Assembly: GCA_977006965.1 (NCBI GenBank)
Contig: OZ345354.1
Span: forward strand, 3,162,001-3,226,000
Length of the DNA: 64,000 bases
Origin: Phymatolithon calcareum
Lineage: Eukaryota; Rhodophyta; Florideophyceae; Hapalidiales
Reading direction: 5' to 3'
Below, one piece after another: positions 32,935 through 42,362 of this stretch; the first letter of the stretch is position 1; every line of letters starts with the position of its first letter. The notes under the pieces are model-generated. The model had not been told where the DNA came from and did no database searches. It saw only the letters and a program-made list of their open reading frames with translations. Both the position numbers and the translations under genes were made by a program.

Positions 32935-33996
32935 ATGGGCCCAGACGGTCCTGGAAGGTACCGCAGGGGCGGACGGTTTCGGTTCACCAGCAGCATGAAG
33001 TCCGCCAAGCCGGGAGAGGTTCCCATCTTTGACGACTATGTGAACCCGCGTGTATATCGAAGGCTGCTAGTTGACTGGATTAAGTTTCAGGATCTCTCAG
33101 GAAGAGAGTCTTCGAAGAGGCTCACGCTTGGTCAGCAGGCGCTGACCATCATCGCCAATATTCGCGGAAGCGTGGGACAAAGGCTCGGGCATGTTTCTGC
33201 AATGGTGAGTGCTGAGATGACTCGAGATGAGTTTTCGGAATCTGTCGACCACATCCTGCATATGGTTGACCCGCTTGACAAAGAGACCGCATTCATGGAC
33301 ACTGCGAAGGCTTGGAAGGAGCTCATGACAAAGTCGCACGCAAAGAAGCAGAGCTATGATCAGTACTGGAGTCAGTACAGTGCGCTGTGTACGCAATACG
33401 CATACTCGCACGGCACAGCAGCACAATCTCCGGGCGTACAGGAGTTTCTCGGGTTACTGTGCGTGTTGAACGCGAAGTTGAACCGCACTGAGTTTAATTG
33501 GGTTTTGCAAAACTCAATGGCATACCAAAAGGATGTCCTGAATGCAGCCGACCAGTCCCAATTGAGGATGGCATCGGCAGTGCACCGCGCGGGACCAGAG
33601 TCTGCCGCAGCAGCCATGGGACAGCTGCGCCGAGATGGAACTGCTGCACCAAGTGCAGAGTCCGCGGCAGGTCAGGGCGGCGTGTCTGCTTCGTCGCAGG
33701 AAGCGGGAGCAGGAGCGATCTCTAGCACTACGCTCAGGATTCCAGAGATTGCTGCAGGTATCAATGTTGAGCTCTCTCGGATATCAAGCGCAGAAACGAT
33801 CGCGCAATGCAGGCGATGGCGGTCCTTGTGGAAAAGTACGAGCAATTGCAGATACCGGACGACCAGCAAGACACTACAATTATGGACGATATTAGAGCGG
33901 TACGGACGAGCCTCGCTGCTAATACTACATCGATTTCATCTTGCGAATCTGATTCAAAGTCGTTGGCGGATAATGTTTCTGCTGGTTCGTATCTGA
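32935..33996 (+). CDS. gag of the copia element
   Basis: The first ATG after the LTR, 32935, lies four bases beyond it; a candidate primer-binding site (TGGGCCCAGACGG, 32936) overlaps the start. The protein is about 353 residues. A basic N-terminus is followed by a helical capsid-like domain (YVNPRVYRRLLVDWIKF, FSESVDHILHMVDPLDKE, YDQYWSQYSALCTQY) and an Ala/Ser/Gly-rich linker. It has no zinc knuckle. The natural continuation (QAMAVLVEKYEQLQ, then the knuckle) is in the pol frame from about 33805. So either a -1 shift is programmed or one base was lost near 33805 in what was a single gag-pol frame. Confidence 0.85.
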   Translation: MGPDGPGRYRRGGRFRFTSSMKSAKPGEVPIFDDYVNPRVYRRLLVDWIKFQDLSGRESSKRLTLGQQALTIIANIRGSVGQRLGHVSAMVSAEMTRDEFSESVDHILHMVDPLDKETAFMDTAKAWKELMTKSHAKKQSYDQYWSQYSALCTQYAYSHGTAAQSPGVQEFLGLLCVLNAKLNRTEFNWVLQNSMAYQKDVLNAADQSQLRMASAVHRAGPESAAAAMGQLRRDGTAAPSAESAAGQGGVSASSQEAGAGAISSTTLRIPEIAAGINVELSRISSAETIAQCRRWRSLWKSTSNCRYRTTSKTLQLWTILERYGRASLLILHRFHLANLIQSRWRIMFLLVRI

Positions 33997-36900
33997 GAGG
34001 AGTTGCTAGTCCTGCAGGTTTGCGATTCGAGGCTCCAGCTCAAGAGCCCCCGATTTTAAGTATGGACTCCGTTCGTATCGCATTACGGAGGCTTGACCAC
34101 GGCGACAGAGCGGCGGGAGATAAAAGCATTGAAACTACCTTTGGAAAAGTGGACACAGTGCTAGAGTCCGCGCTGTCACGTGACGATCTCCCAGCTCTAA
34201 AATGCTGGATATGCAAAGGAAACCACTTCGCCTACGAAAGGCCGGAGTGCAAAAAGGCATTGGATGCGAGGTCAAAGAATCAAGGAAGTTCCGGTGGTTC
34301 CCCTGGAGCTCGATCCAAAAAGTCAGCTGGTGGGAAACCGAAAGTACCTCCCGCTGGAAATCTGTTGACGAAACCCACTGTGGCATGGGCTGATTTACCC
34401 GACACCCTATTTACATCGAAATCGGTCCTTTTGTCGAATCGGACGCTGGCATCACATGACAATTGTGCACTTATTGTGGACAGTGGCGCTACAGGGACTG
34501 TAGTTGGCCTAAAGAACTACGTGACGCTGTGCGGAGATCTGGGATTCAAGCCCGTTTTACTACCCAGACGGGATGGATATTGCACATCGCACGCGTTCGG
34601 GACGAAGGGGAACAGCTCTGTGCCTCAGGATATCATTGGGCGCTGTATGTTCCCATTGCCAGTTGGACGCGGAGAATGGTTGCCCATATCAGCGATGGTT
34701 GTCGACGGAGATGTGCCGTTCATGCTGGGGAAGGATTCCCTTCGAGAACAGGACGCAGTAGAATCACATGGAAAGGCATGGCTACAGATGAACGTTGGGG
34801 ATAGGCAGGTGCGTTTCGAAACACCTGTCAGTAAGCACGACGGTCACGCCAGGATTATCTTGAGTAGCAAGTCAATCATGCATAATGTCGCTGAGTCGCT
34901 CATGGTTAATCACAGTAATCTGGAAAACAGTGACGTGGAAGCAGAACGTCTCATTCAAAAGATTCACGACAGAACGCATCTTCATGTGAAATCAATGGAG
35001 CTATTGCGGAGAAGATCTGGCTCTTGGAAACCGGTAATGTCAGGTCTCATGAAGCAGATCGTGGGAAAATGTCATGTCTGCCTTCGGTGTGATGACCCAG
35101 AACCGAGCAAAACGTTTAGTCTCTCAAAGCTACACAAAGAATTCAACGACAGGGTTTTCTCTGATATCATGTACTGGCAAGGCCGTGCCATTCTACATTT
35201 GGTAGACTACGCTACCGGTTTTTCCGAGCTGAGCGCCATTTCGTCGAGAGAACTGCCCCACATCGTGCAAGTAATGCAGAATATCTGGCTGCTAAGACAT
35301 GGCACGCCTGTGCAGATGATCGGGGATATGGAGTTCGACAAGTCTGTTATGCAAAAATGGGCTCACCAAAACTGCATTCAATTCAACGCGCTACCAGCTA
35401 GGAGACACAATAAGGCGGGGGCGATTGAACGGAAGAATCGCGTTGTCAAAGACGTACTTGAAAAACTAAGCGCCGACAGGAAATACAAGGGCAGGCCGTT
35501 GAAAGATCGACTGGCTGCGGCTTGTTATATTGGCAACATCATGTACGGTAACAGTAACGCGTCATCATTTGAGCTTGCAAGAGGATACACACCTTCCGTT
35601 GAGGGAACTGAACAAAAATTACTACCTGAAAAGTACCGCGTGGCCTACAAGGAAATGTGCGCGCGCCGGCTTCTTGCAAAAATTATGAAGGCGCGCCCAT
35701 CGAACAAACGCGCAAAGGACATTAGAGTCGGCGATTCTGTTCTGATTCTAGTCCCAGGAGGGGACAGACCACGGGGTAAATGGATGGAGGCGAGGGTCGC
35801 TTCTGTTCGTCAAGATGGATCAATTGTTTGTGGTACGGGTCGGAACGCGAAGACGATCGCCTCTGAGGATGTACGGACGATACCATCGAATTCAATCGCT
35901 GCATCAGTAATTCGCGCCCAGCACGGCATTCCAGCTGCTAGACATGAACGCATTCGAGTTGCAGAAGAGTACGATTATGAGGACTGTGCTAGCAGCAGCA
36001 GTGACGAAGATAGCGATACATCTTCCCCTGACGACGAGATACCCGAGACGGAGGATTCTTCTACTGGTACAGTTGTAGGTGCGCCTGATTCTGGCGTTCC
36101 GCGAGCTTCGGCGGTCCAGGCAGTGGAGCCGCCAGCTGCACCAGTTGAAGAACAGAACATACAATCAGCTCAAGCACCACGCCGTTCCGCACGGATTCGA
36201 AAACCCAATCCGAGGTACATTGAAAGTATGCTCGTCAACCCAATTAACAAGCCTAAGACGGAGCAAGATATTTTGGGTTACACGTTTGACGCTTTTCGTA
36301 ATGTCCAATTTTATGGACGGGAAGCACCTTGGGTTCCGTCTTGGATTTTTAGTAAGGCTGAACAAGAAGAGGTTACAAAAAACTGGGTTCCCAATATCGA
36401 AGTTATAGCCGAGATGAAAATTCCGAAGAATGCCAACATTATTGGATCTCACTTTGTGTACAAGGTGAAATCCGATATAGATGGCAAAGACCAACGGTTG
36501 CTCAAACTAAAGGCCCGTTTATGTGTTCACGGGAATCGCGACGCGGAGCGGGACTCTCTGCGCACTGACGCCGCGGTGGTTTCGCATGAGGGGTTCAGGA
36601 TGGCCTATTCCATTTGCGTGAGCAACGGGTTCGTGTTAGGAAAAGCAGATATTCGAGGTGCATACACGCAAAGCGGCCAGGCCGTGCGTCAGGTGTATGT
36701 ACAACCGCCGCGATGTCTGGGCGCAAAGGGAACGTTTTGGTTATTGAAGGCAACTTTTTACGGGCTTGTATCGGCCGGTCGGAAGTGGCAAAGGACCTCA
36801 GATGAGGTACTCATTAATTTGTTGGGCTTAAGTGTAGTGGTTGGAATGCCACAGCTCTTCAAAAAATTCGAAAATGGTTTGGTTCTAACAGTGGCCAAAT

Positions 36901-37913
36901 ATGTTGACGACCTTCTGGTGGTTGCGCGAAATTCCTGGTGGTTATCGTTTGCCCGGGGCGCAATATCTCAGCCGTTTGATGTCAGTCAATGGGCACAAAC
37001 GCCGTCTACATTGCAAGTGAACTCAACCGATGTCGACCAACATGCAGATTCAATAACAGTAGCAATGACGCAGTATGCAAAAGCGATCGAGACAATTCAA
37101 ATCCCGCCCGCGCGCCGCAAGCAAATTACGGAATCTGTGTCTAAACTGGAAGAGAGACAAGTGAGAACAATAGCGGGTAGGCTGGGCTACATGGGTGTGG
37201 CTGTCTCGCCGTTCTTTGCTTTCTCGGCGAGTTTCATGCAGCAAAGTATTCCAGAAATGACCATTGGAAACTTAAAGCAAGTGAATGCTTTAATTAGGGA
37301 AACAATGAAAAGGTACCCAGCACTCGTTTACTTGAAACCTGGAGAAGGCGAAGAAAAACAGGCCAGAATCGTCGCATACAGCGACGCAGGATATCCGCAC
37401 TCAGGAAAGAACAAAAAGGTTGCACAGGAAGGCTGTTTAGTTGGGATTGCATTCGGAACGAAGGTGGGTAGCGTGTTCCATACACTTACCTGGATGTCAC
37501 GCAAACAGAGGCGGGCCTCTACATCATCAGCTTCCGCTGAAACCATGGCAGCGGTGATGGCGTTCGGTTGCGCGCTGGGCATAGCGATGACCTACGCAAA
37601 CGCGACTGGCGTTAAACTGCCCATTTCTCTTGTGGTTGACAGTCGGGGGTTGCATCGATGCCTGGCAACTCAATCGCATCCCCGCGATCGTGCAGTCATG
37701 ACCGAAGTGCACAATCTCCGTATGTGTTACGAGTCCGGGATGTTGGATTCCATAAGCTGGTTGCCTGGGGTTCGGAATCCAGCGGACGCGCTCACGAAGC
37801 CTAGAAGTGGCGATACGAGCGACATCCTTGAAAGAATGCTAACGGAAGGCAGGCTGATCGATGACATTGACAACATCCGTGACTATGGCGCGGCGCTGGC
37901 CGAGGAAGAATAA
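33807..37913 (+). CDS. pol of the copia element (protease, integrase, RT, RNase H)
   Basis: 1,368 codons, in the -1 frame relative to gag. It opens with a coiled-coil-like piece and a knuckle CWICKGNHFAYERPEC near 34203. The protease site is LIVDSGATGTVVG near 34470. Integrase: zinc site HDRTHLH...CHVCLRC, then core FSDIMYWQGRAI and HNKAGAIERKNR (about 34970-35750). After an acidic Ser-rich linker (about 35985-36110), RT spans 36330-36960 (VYKVKSDIDG, KADIRGAYTQS, YVDD at 36901-36912). RNase H is at 37370-37800 (YSDAGYPHSG, SAETMAA, GVRNPADALTKP). It ends TAA at 37911-37913. All catalytic motifs look intact. Confidence 0.93.
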   Translation: MQAMAVLVEKYEQLQIPDDQQDTTIMDDIRAVRTSLAANTTSISSCESDSKSLADNVSAGSYLRGVASPAGLRFEAPAQEPPILSMDSVRIALRRLDHGDRAAGDKSIETTFGKVDTVLESALSRDDLPALKCWICKGNHFAYERPECKKALDARSKNQGSSGGSPGARSKKSAGGKPKVPPAGNLLTKPTVAWADLPDTLFTSKSVLLSNRTLASHDNCALIVDSGATGTVVGLKNYVTLCGDLGFKPVLLPRRDGYCTSHAFGTKGNSSVPQDIIGRCMFPLPVGRGEWLPISAMVVDGDVPFMLGKDSLREQDAVESHGKAWLQMNVGDRQVRFETPVSKHDGHARIILSSKSIMHNVAESLMVNHSNLENSDVEAERLIQKIHDRTHLHVKSMELLRRRSGSWKPVMSGLMKQIVGKCHVCLRCDDPEPSKTFSLSKLHKEFNDRVFSDIMYWQGRAILHLVDYATGFSELSAISSRELPHIVQVMQNIWLLRHGTPVQMIGDMEFDKSVMQKWAHQNCIQFNALPARRHNKAGAIERKNRVVKDVLEKLSADRKYKGRPLKDRLAAACYIGNIMYGNSNASSFELARGYTPSVEGTEQKLLPEKYRVAYKEMCARRLLAKIMKARPSNKRAKDIRVGDSVLILVPGGDRPRGKWMEARVASVRQDGSIVCGTGRNAKTIASEDVRTIPSNSIAASVIRAQHGIPAARHERIRVAEEYDYEDCASSSSDEDSDTSSPDDEIPETEDSSTGTVVGAPDSGVPRASAVQAVEPPAAPVEEQNIQSAQAPRRSARIRKPNPRYIESMLVNPINKPKTEQDILGYTFDAFRNVQFYGREAPWVPSWIFSKAEQEEVTKNWVPNIEVIAEMKIPKNANIIGSHFVYKVKSDIDGKDQRLLKLKARLCVHGNRDAERDSLRTDAAVVSHEGFRMAYSICVSNGFVLGKADIRGAYTQSGQAVRQVYVQPPRCLGAKGTFWLLKATFYGLVSAGRKWQRTSDEVLINLLGLSVVVGMPQLFKKFENGLVLTVAKYVDDLLVVARNSWWLSFARGAISQPFDVSQWAQTPSTLQVNSTDVDQHADSITVAMTQYAKAIETIQIPPARRKQITESVSKLEERQVRTIAGRLGYMGVAVSPFFAFSASFMQQSIPEMTIGNLKQVNALIRETMKRYPALVYLKPGEGEEKQARIVAYSDAGYPHSGKNKKVAQEGCLVGIAFGTKVGSVFHTLTWMSRKQRRASTSSASAETMAAVMAFGCALGIAMTYANATGVKLPISLVVDSRGLHRCLATQSHPRDRAVMTEVHNLRMCYESGMLDSISWLPGVRNPADALTKPRSGDTSDILERMLTEGRLIDDIDNIRDYGAALAEEE

Positions 37914-37978
37914 CTCGGTCAAGGTGGCGGCGGTTGTGTTGATTCGGATCTTGAAATAATTCATGGGCGTTGCCCATG

Positions 37979-37988
37979 AAGGGGGGAG
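37979..37988 (+). other. Polypurine tract of the copia element
   Basis: AAGGGGGGAG abuts the 3' LTR. Confidence 0.8.
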
Positions 37989-38401
37989 TGTTGAATGTGA
38001 GAAGTCGAAGACGGATTGTTCGACTGGTATGAGTAGAATATTATGATTATGTTTTTAGGTGCCTCGTGTTGCAACCGGAGATACAAGGTGAGTAGGCTCC
38101 TGTGGCAGGAAACGAACGAGGAATGATCGAATGGTGACAATTAATCTCGCACCTGCCGAGCAGCGGACAACTGCTCAAGCCGGGGACCTGACAGGGCATA
38201 AGAATGCGAAAACAGATTGGGCGACGAGGAGGAAAAAGGGGCCTCTGGGGGAGAGAGAAGTAAAGCTCTTTTTATTGAGGAAGGTCACATTCTGAGTCTG
38301 TGGTACGTTCTGCGCGAGCTCGGTGCCTCGCGAGAGCGTCTGCGATTGCCACTGGCTTCTCGGAGGACAGGCTCCTCCGCCGTGACGCTTGGCCTTTAAC
38401 A
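37989..38401 (+). repeat. 3' LTR of the copia element
   Basis: 413 bp, identical to the 5' LTR, ending TTAACA before AGTAT. Confidence 0.95.
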
Positions 38402-38577
38402 AGTATAAACTTCAATAGTTGCAATTGTTGACGGCATTAGTCTCGTGGGAACTGTCCGGCCCGGAACTGCAACATCATGGGAGGATCATGGTGACACCGA
38501 TGTATTAGTGTATATCTGCGTAACTGTTCCGCATGCGTACAGTATGAACCAACTGTGGCAGATAAAGTGCTTGAAGC

Positions 38578-38775
38578 GTGTATAAGGTTCGAGCCGTCAG
38601 GTGGTATCACGCTTTTGGAAAAGCGATCAGAGTTAGGAATATGGACACCATTGGCAGGGACAGATTTCACGCAGATGATGCAGAGGAGCTAGTCACACTG
38701 GATGATGCAACAATAAGCCCAGAAACGCCTGGAGCGCTTTTCGAAGATGGCGACGGACCGACCGGAAAGTCATGA
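38578..38775 (+). pseudogene. pogo transposase C-terminal remnant, copy 1
   Basis: It encodes an acidic segment (DDATISPETPGALFEDGDGP) shared with copy 2. No ATG start is apparent and the frame upstream is broken. The longer version in copy 2 begins ADKVVEACVRLENLTSRQVV, like the C-terminal part of pogo/Tigger transposases, where a T-x-x-x-V/I-x-x-CF helix follows the DDE core. Confidence 0.4.
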
Positions 38776-39462
38776 AAGTAGATGGAGGCTCCGCGGATAA
38801 CAGAGATACAGAGGGGCTTGCGCAGGCCCGATGTAGCAGGGATAACTAGTATTCGCATGCTATTGCCGACATACTTGCTTACGCTGAAAACCTGGATTAC
38901 AAGGAAGAGGTTGGTGATGCAATTGTAGAAATTCTCACATTTGCAGTTGTGGATGGGGCGGCACTAACTAGATTGGGGTTTCCATGACTTCAGAGGGCTG
39001 CAGGAGCGCAAGTGCAGCTAAAAAGAGCTGGATCTCTGATGACTTTATCCCCATTCGAAGATTATGTGGTAGCTAAAATCGTGTTCGACGGCATTGCCGG
39101 GATCGGGATTGCTACCACTATGGAGGGCTGAATGCTGGCGCAGTGTCAACAGTCATCGTAGACGTGATCGGTAATAAGATACGCTTACACTCGAGCACTC
39201 TTACCGAGGTCTGGCCGCCATGGAGATGGAGGGCTGTGCCTTACTACATTCTGTGGACAAGTGGTAACGTGCAGAATATGCTCCGTGGCATGTAGTCAAT
39301 ATTTTATACATTTTTAAGGTATGCGCCGTGCATCGGCAGTCAAGATATTCTACGAAGTGAGTATTCTGAATATATTAAAATTTCGATAAATTTTAGGCTA
39401 TATTCTAAAAACCGAGGTTATACGCTTAAAGAGGATCCAGTTATTGAGGGTTGACTGTACTT

Positions 39463-41020
39463 CTCGCTGTTCGGTCCATGGCAGCACCCATAAATCTCCT
39501 TGGACTGTTTTGACATTGGGTGCAATTGAGAATTAGAGCTCTGCCGTTTCCATTGAGTGTCTCTAGAGTTTCAATGAAGCTTTAACGGGTTGTACCTGAA
39601 GACCGTCTCGTCTTTGTCAAACTAGGACAGTGCATTAGTACACTTGCGCTGCTAGAGATCGATTTTGAGAGTTCATCAGAATCTCGAAATGTACCGCCGA
39701 TCGCTGCTGCATGGTAAAACTAGAAATCCTACAGAGCTCTACTTTATATACTCCGAGCAGTTTCTGAGAGCACCCCACTATCTGTACCTTCGAACAATCT
39801 TTCTCTTCTGTTAGAGGCGTAGCAAGCTATGGCGAAAATATCAATGCTTCGGTGAGAGAGTGTTCAAATAGTTACTTTGCAATTTCGGAAAGCAAACGTT
39901 TCCTACATGTCTCATTTCGAGACTTCTCTTGTATATGGAAGCGTGGGTCGCTTTCCAGTAGCTACGTAGTTTCCAGAAAGATTTTTGTCCAATGAAGTTT
40001 CCTCTTTATCGCTATCATTGTCAACTTCATCATCTAAATCGGGTTGATATCGTTTGGAACAGAGCTTTGCTCTCGAAAGAAGTCGGACACTGCTCTATCA
40101 TGGGTACAAGAACGCCGTTCAAATGCGACTGCCTGCACTTCTGGAACTGTAGACAGGGACCTGTTTTCCGAGATTTTGCCTTGTACTGCTTAACCTGAAC
40201 AAATTTAGGAGCAGTACCTCTTACCGGAAGCGGCCAAAATGTAATCCAGAGAACGTGATTCATGTGACCCAGATGCGTTGTCTGCAAAGCTTTCGACTTT
40301 ACACGGTCAGGTAGTTTCGAAATTTCCGCAAGATCCATCCAAAATCTGAAGTATCTCCAAGCCGTACGAAATAAGATCGTTTATCTCCCAGGGTAGGGCA
40401 CTGGAAAGAGTAACGGGGAGACGTACAATGAGGTCTGAAAACTGGTGCCTTGAGGTGGGAAATAGGTCTCTTAGCACGCCCAGAGAGACAATATCTTGTC
40501 CTCGGGGATTGATGACAGGAGACGCGAGGTTGATGAGGCCCGCGGCTATGTTGGAGTCGTCCGTGTTGAATCAGATACCATTTGTTGCTTCATCACGGAC
40601 ACGAAAGCGAGAATTGGTATTAGCCGTGATGCCTACCACCATGAGCGCGTCGTTGGGCGCACTTGTGTTTTGGATTGGCATGCGCTGTCGGGCACGGTGT
40701 TTACTGGGGCATACTGGGAGAGGACTGGATTAATGTCCATCAGAACAGCATCTAGCGCAGAGATTTCAGGACTGTGTTGGGCACTTTCAGTGGATTACTG
40801 TTGTAGGGAACACGACGATACAAACGCGGAGTTAGGCCAAGGAATACGGAAGGTCTTGAGGATGCACTCACTCGTACAGGTTTAGGCTGAAGTCAGAGAA
40901 CAGATTTAGTTCTATTAAATTCGCTAAATGGCTCTAGAAAGAAAGGATAGTTCGCTAAACGTACACCCGTAGATATTCCGCACTTTTTTGGTCGGGAAAG
41001 GCGGCTCGTTTTGCAGGTTT
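39463..41020. other. Between pogo copies: no gene recognised
   Basis: A 129-codon frame at 40496-40885 (+) contains ICCFITDTKARIGISRD and VLDWHALSG but matches nothing I know. An ATG-started 102-codon minus frame lies at 40030-40338 and is equally anonymous. The right part may belong to the truncated element whose end lies at 41057. Confidence 0.3.
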
Positions 41021-41057
41021 TTCAGCTATACGGTTTTCAGTTAGAGGGGTTTGACTG
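41021..41057. repeat. Solitary end of another pogo-like element
   Basis: Read on the minus strand from 41057 it begins CAGTCAAACCCCTCTAACTG and is flanked by TA (41058-41059). This resembles but differs from the ends of the two complete copies. No partner end is found to the left, so the element is truncated. Only 13 bp separate it from copy 2. Confidence 0.5.
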
Positions 41058-41072
41058 TAGTATTGGGTCGTA

Positions 41073-42360
41073 CAGTCAACCCTCGATAAATGGATCCTCT
41101 TTAAGTGTATAACCTCGGTTTTTAGAATATTGCGTGCGTCCACGAATACCGATTAGTCCAAATTTATCGAAATTGTAACATATTCAGAATACTCACTTCG
41201 TAGAATATCTTGACTGCCGATGCACGGCGCATACCTTAAAAATGTATAAAATATTGACTACATGCCACGGAGCATATTCTGCACGTTACCACTTGTCCAC
41301 AGCATGTAGTGAGGCACAGCCCTCCATCTCCATGGCGGCCAGACTTCGGTAAGAGTGCTCGAGTGTACGCGCATCTTATTACCGATCGCGTCTACGAGGA
41401 CTGTTGACACTGCGCCAGCATTCAGCCCTCCATAGTGGTAGCAATCCCGATCCCGGCAATGCCGTAGAACACGATTTTAGCTACCAAATAATCTTCGAAT
41501 GGGGATGAAGTCATCAGAGATCCAGCTCTTTAAAGCTGCACTTGCGCTCCTGCAGCCCTCTGAAGTCATGGAAACCCCAATCTAGTTAGTGCCGCCCCAT
41601 CCACAACTGCAAATGTGAGAATTTCTACAATTGCAATACCAACCTCTTCTTTGTAATCCAGGTTTTCAGCGTAAGCAAGTATGTCGGCAATTAGCATGCG
41701 AATATCCCTGCTACATCGGGCCTGCGCAAGCCCCTCTGTATCTCTGTTATCCGCGGAGCCTCCATCTACTTTCGTGACTTTCCGGTCGGTCCGTCGCCAT
41801 CTTCGAAAAGCGCTCCAGGCGTTTCTGGGCTTATTGTTGCATCATCCAGTGTGACTAGCTCCTCTACATCCTCTGCGTGAAGTCTGTCGCTGCCCATGGC
41901 GTCCATATTCCCAACTCTGACCGCGGTTCCAAAGCATGATACCACCTGACGACTCGTCAGATTCTCCAACCTTACACACGCTTCAACCACTTTATCTGCC
42001 ACAGTTGGTTCATACTGTACGCATGCGCAACAGTTACGCAGATATACACTAATACATCGGTGTCACCATGATCCTCCAGTGATGTTGCAGTTCCGGGCCG
42101 GACAGTTCCCACAAGCCTAATGCCGTCAACAATTGCAACTATTGAAAATTATACTATCGCATCACCATCCGCTTCTCAGATTCGCGCAGTGTGTCGGCAT
42201 CGGTTGCCGCAACTACACGTCGGCTGCGTCTGCAACATGGGCTGCTGCTGAGCTACACGTGTAGTCTTTGCGATATGATATGAATTCACTCCTGGAATAT
42301 CCTCGATATCTGGATTTCTGACTCCCCGACCGAAGCCATCCAGTTATCGAGGGTTGACTG
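41073..42360 (-). mobile_element. pogo/Tigger-like DNA transposon, copy 2 (no copia insertion)
   Basis: 1,288 bp, bounded by CAGTCAACCCTCGATAA and its complement, with TA at 41071-41072 and 42361-42362. It is inverted relative to copy 1. At the position where copy 1 carries the copia element it reads GCGATAGTATAATTT with a single AGTAT (complement near 42140-42160), the empty site. Internally deleted and non-autonomous. Confidence 0.8.
41766..42002 (-). pseudogene. pogo transposase C-terminal remnant, copy 2
   Basis: About 78 codons: a helix-rich start (ADKVVEACVRLENLTSRQVV, then SCFGTAVRVGN) followed by an acidic tail, as at the end of pogo-type DDE transposases. Catalytic residues are not present. 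Confidence 0.4.
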
Positions 42361-42362
42361 TA

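Larger units (their letters stand above)
32519..38401 (+). mobile_element. Ty1/copia LTR retrotransposon with identical LTRs
   Basis: 5,883 bp with 413-bp LTRs (TGTTGA...TTAACA) that are identical base for base by my line comparison, and an AGTAT target duplication (32514-32518, 38402-38406). Order is gag, protease, integrase, RT, RNase H, the Ty1/copia order. Pol is 1,368 codons without a stop. This is the youngest insertion in the window and may be, or recently have been, active. The site is confirmed by the empty paralogous pogo copy. Confidence 0.95.
32299..39457 (+). mobile_element. pogo/Tigger-like DNA transposon, copy 1 (split by copia)
   Basis: It starts CAGTCAACCCTCGATAACTGG and ends with the imperfect complement (CCAGTTATTGAGGGTTGACTG), flanked by TA on both sides (32297-32298, 39458-39459), as in Tc1/mariner-pogo elements. 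Without the copia insert it is about 1.27 kb and matches the reverse complement of 41073-42360. It is internally deleted: only a C-terminal transposase remnant is visible. Confidence 0.8.

Noticed and set aside
40496-40885. 129-codon frame between the pogo copies as a gene
   Set aside because: No ATG support from neighbours, no recognisable motif, and it lies in transposon debris.
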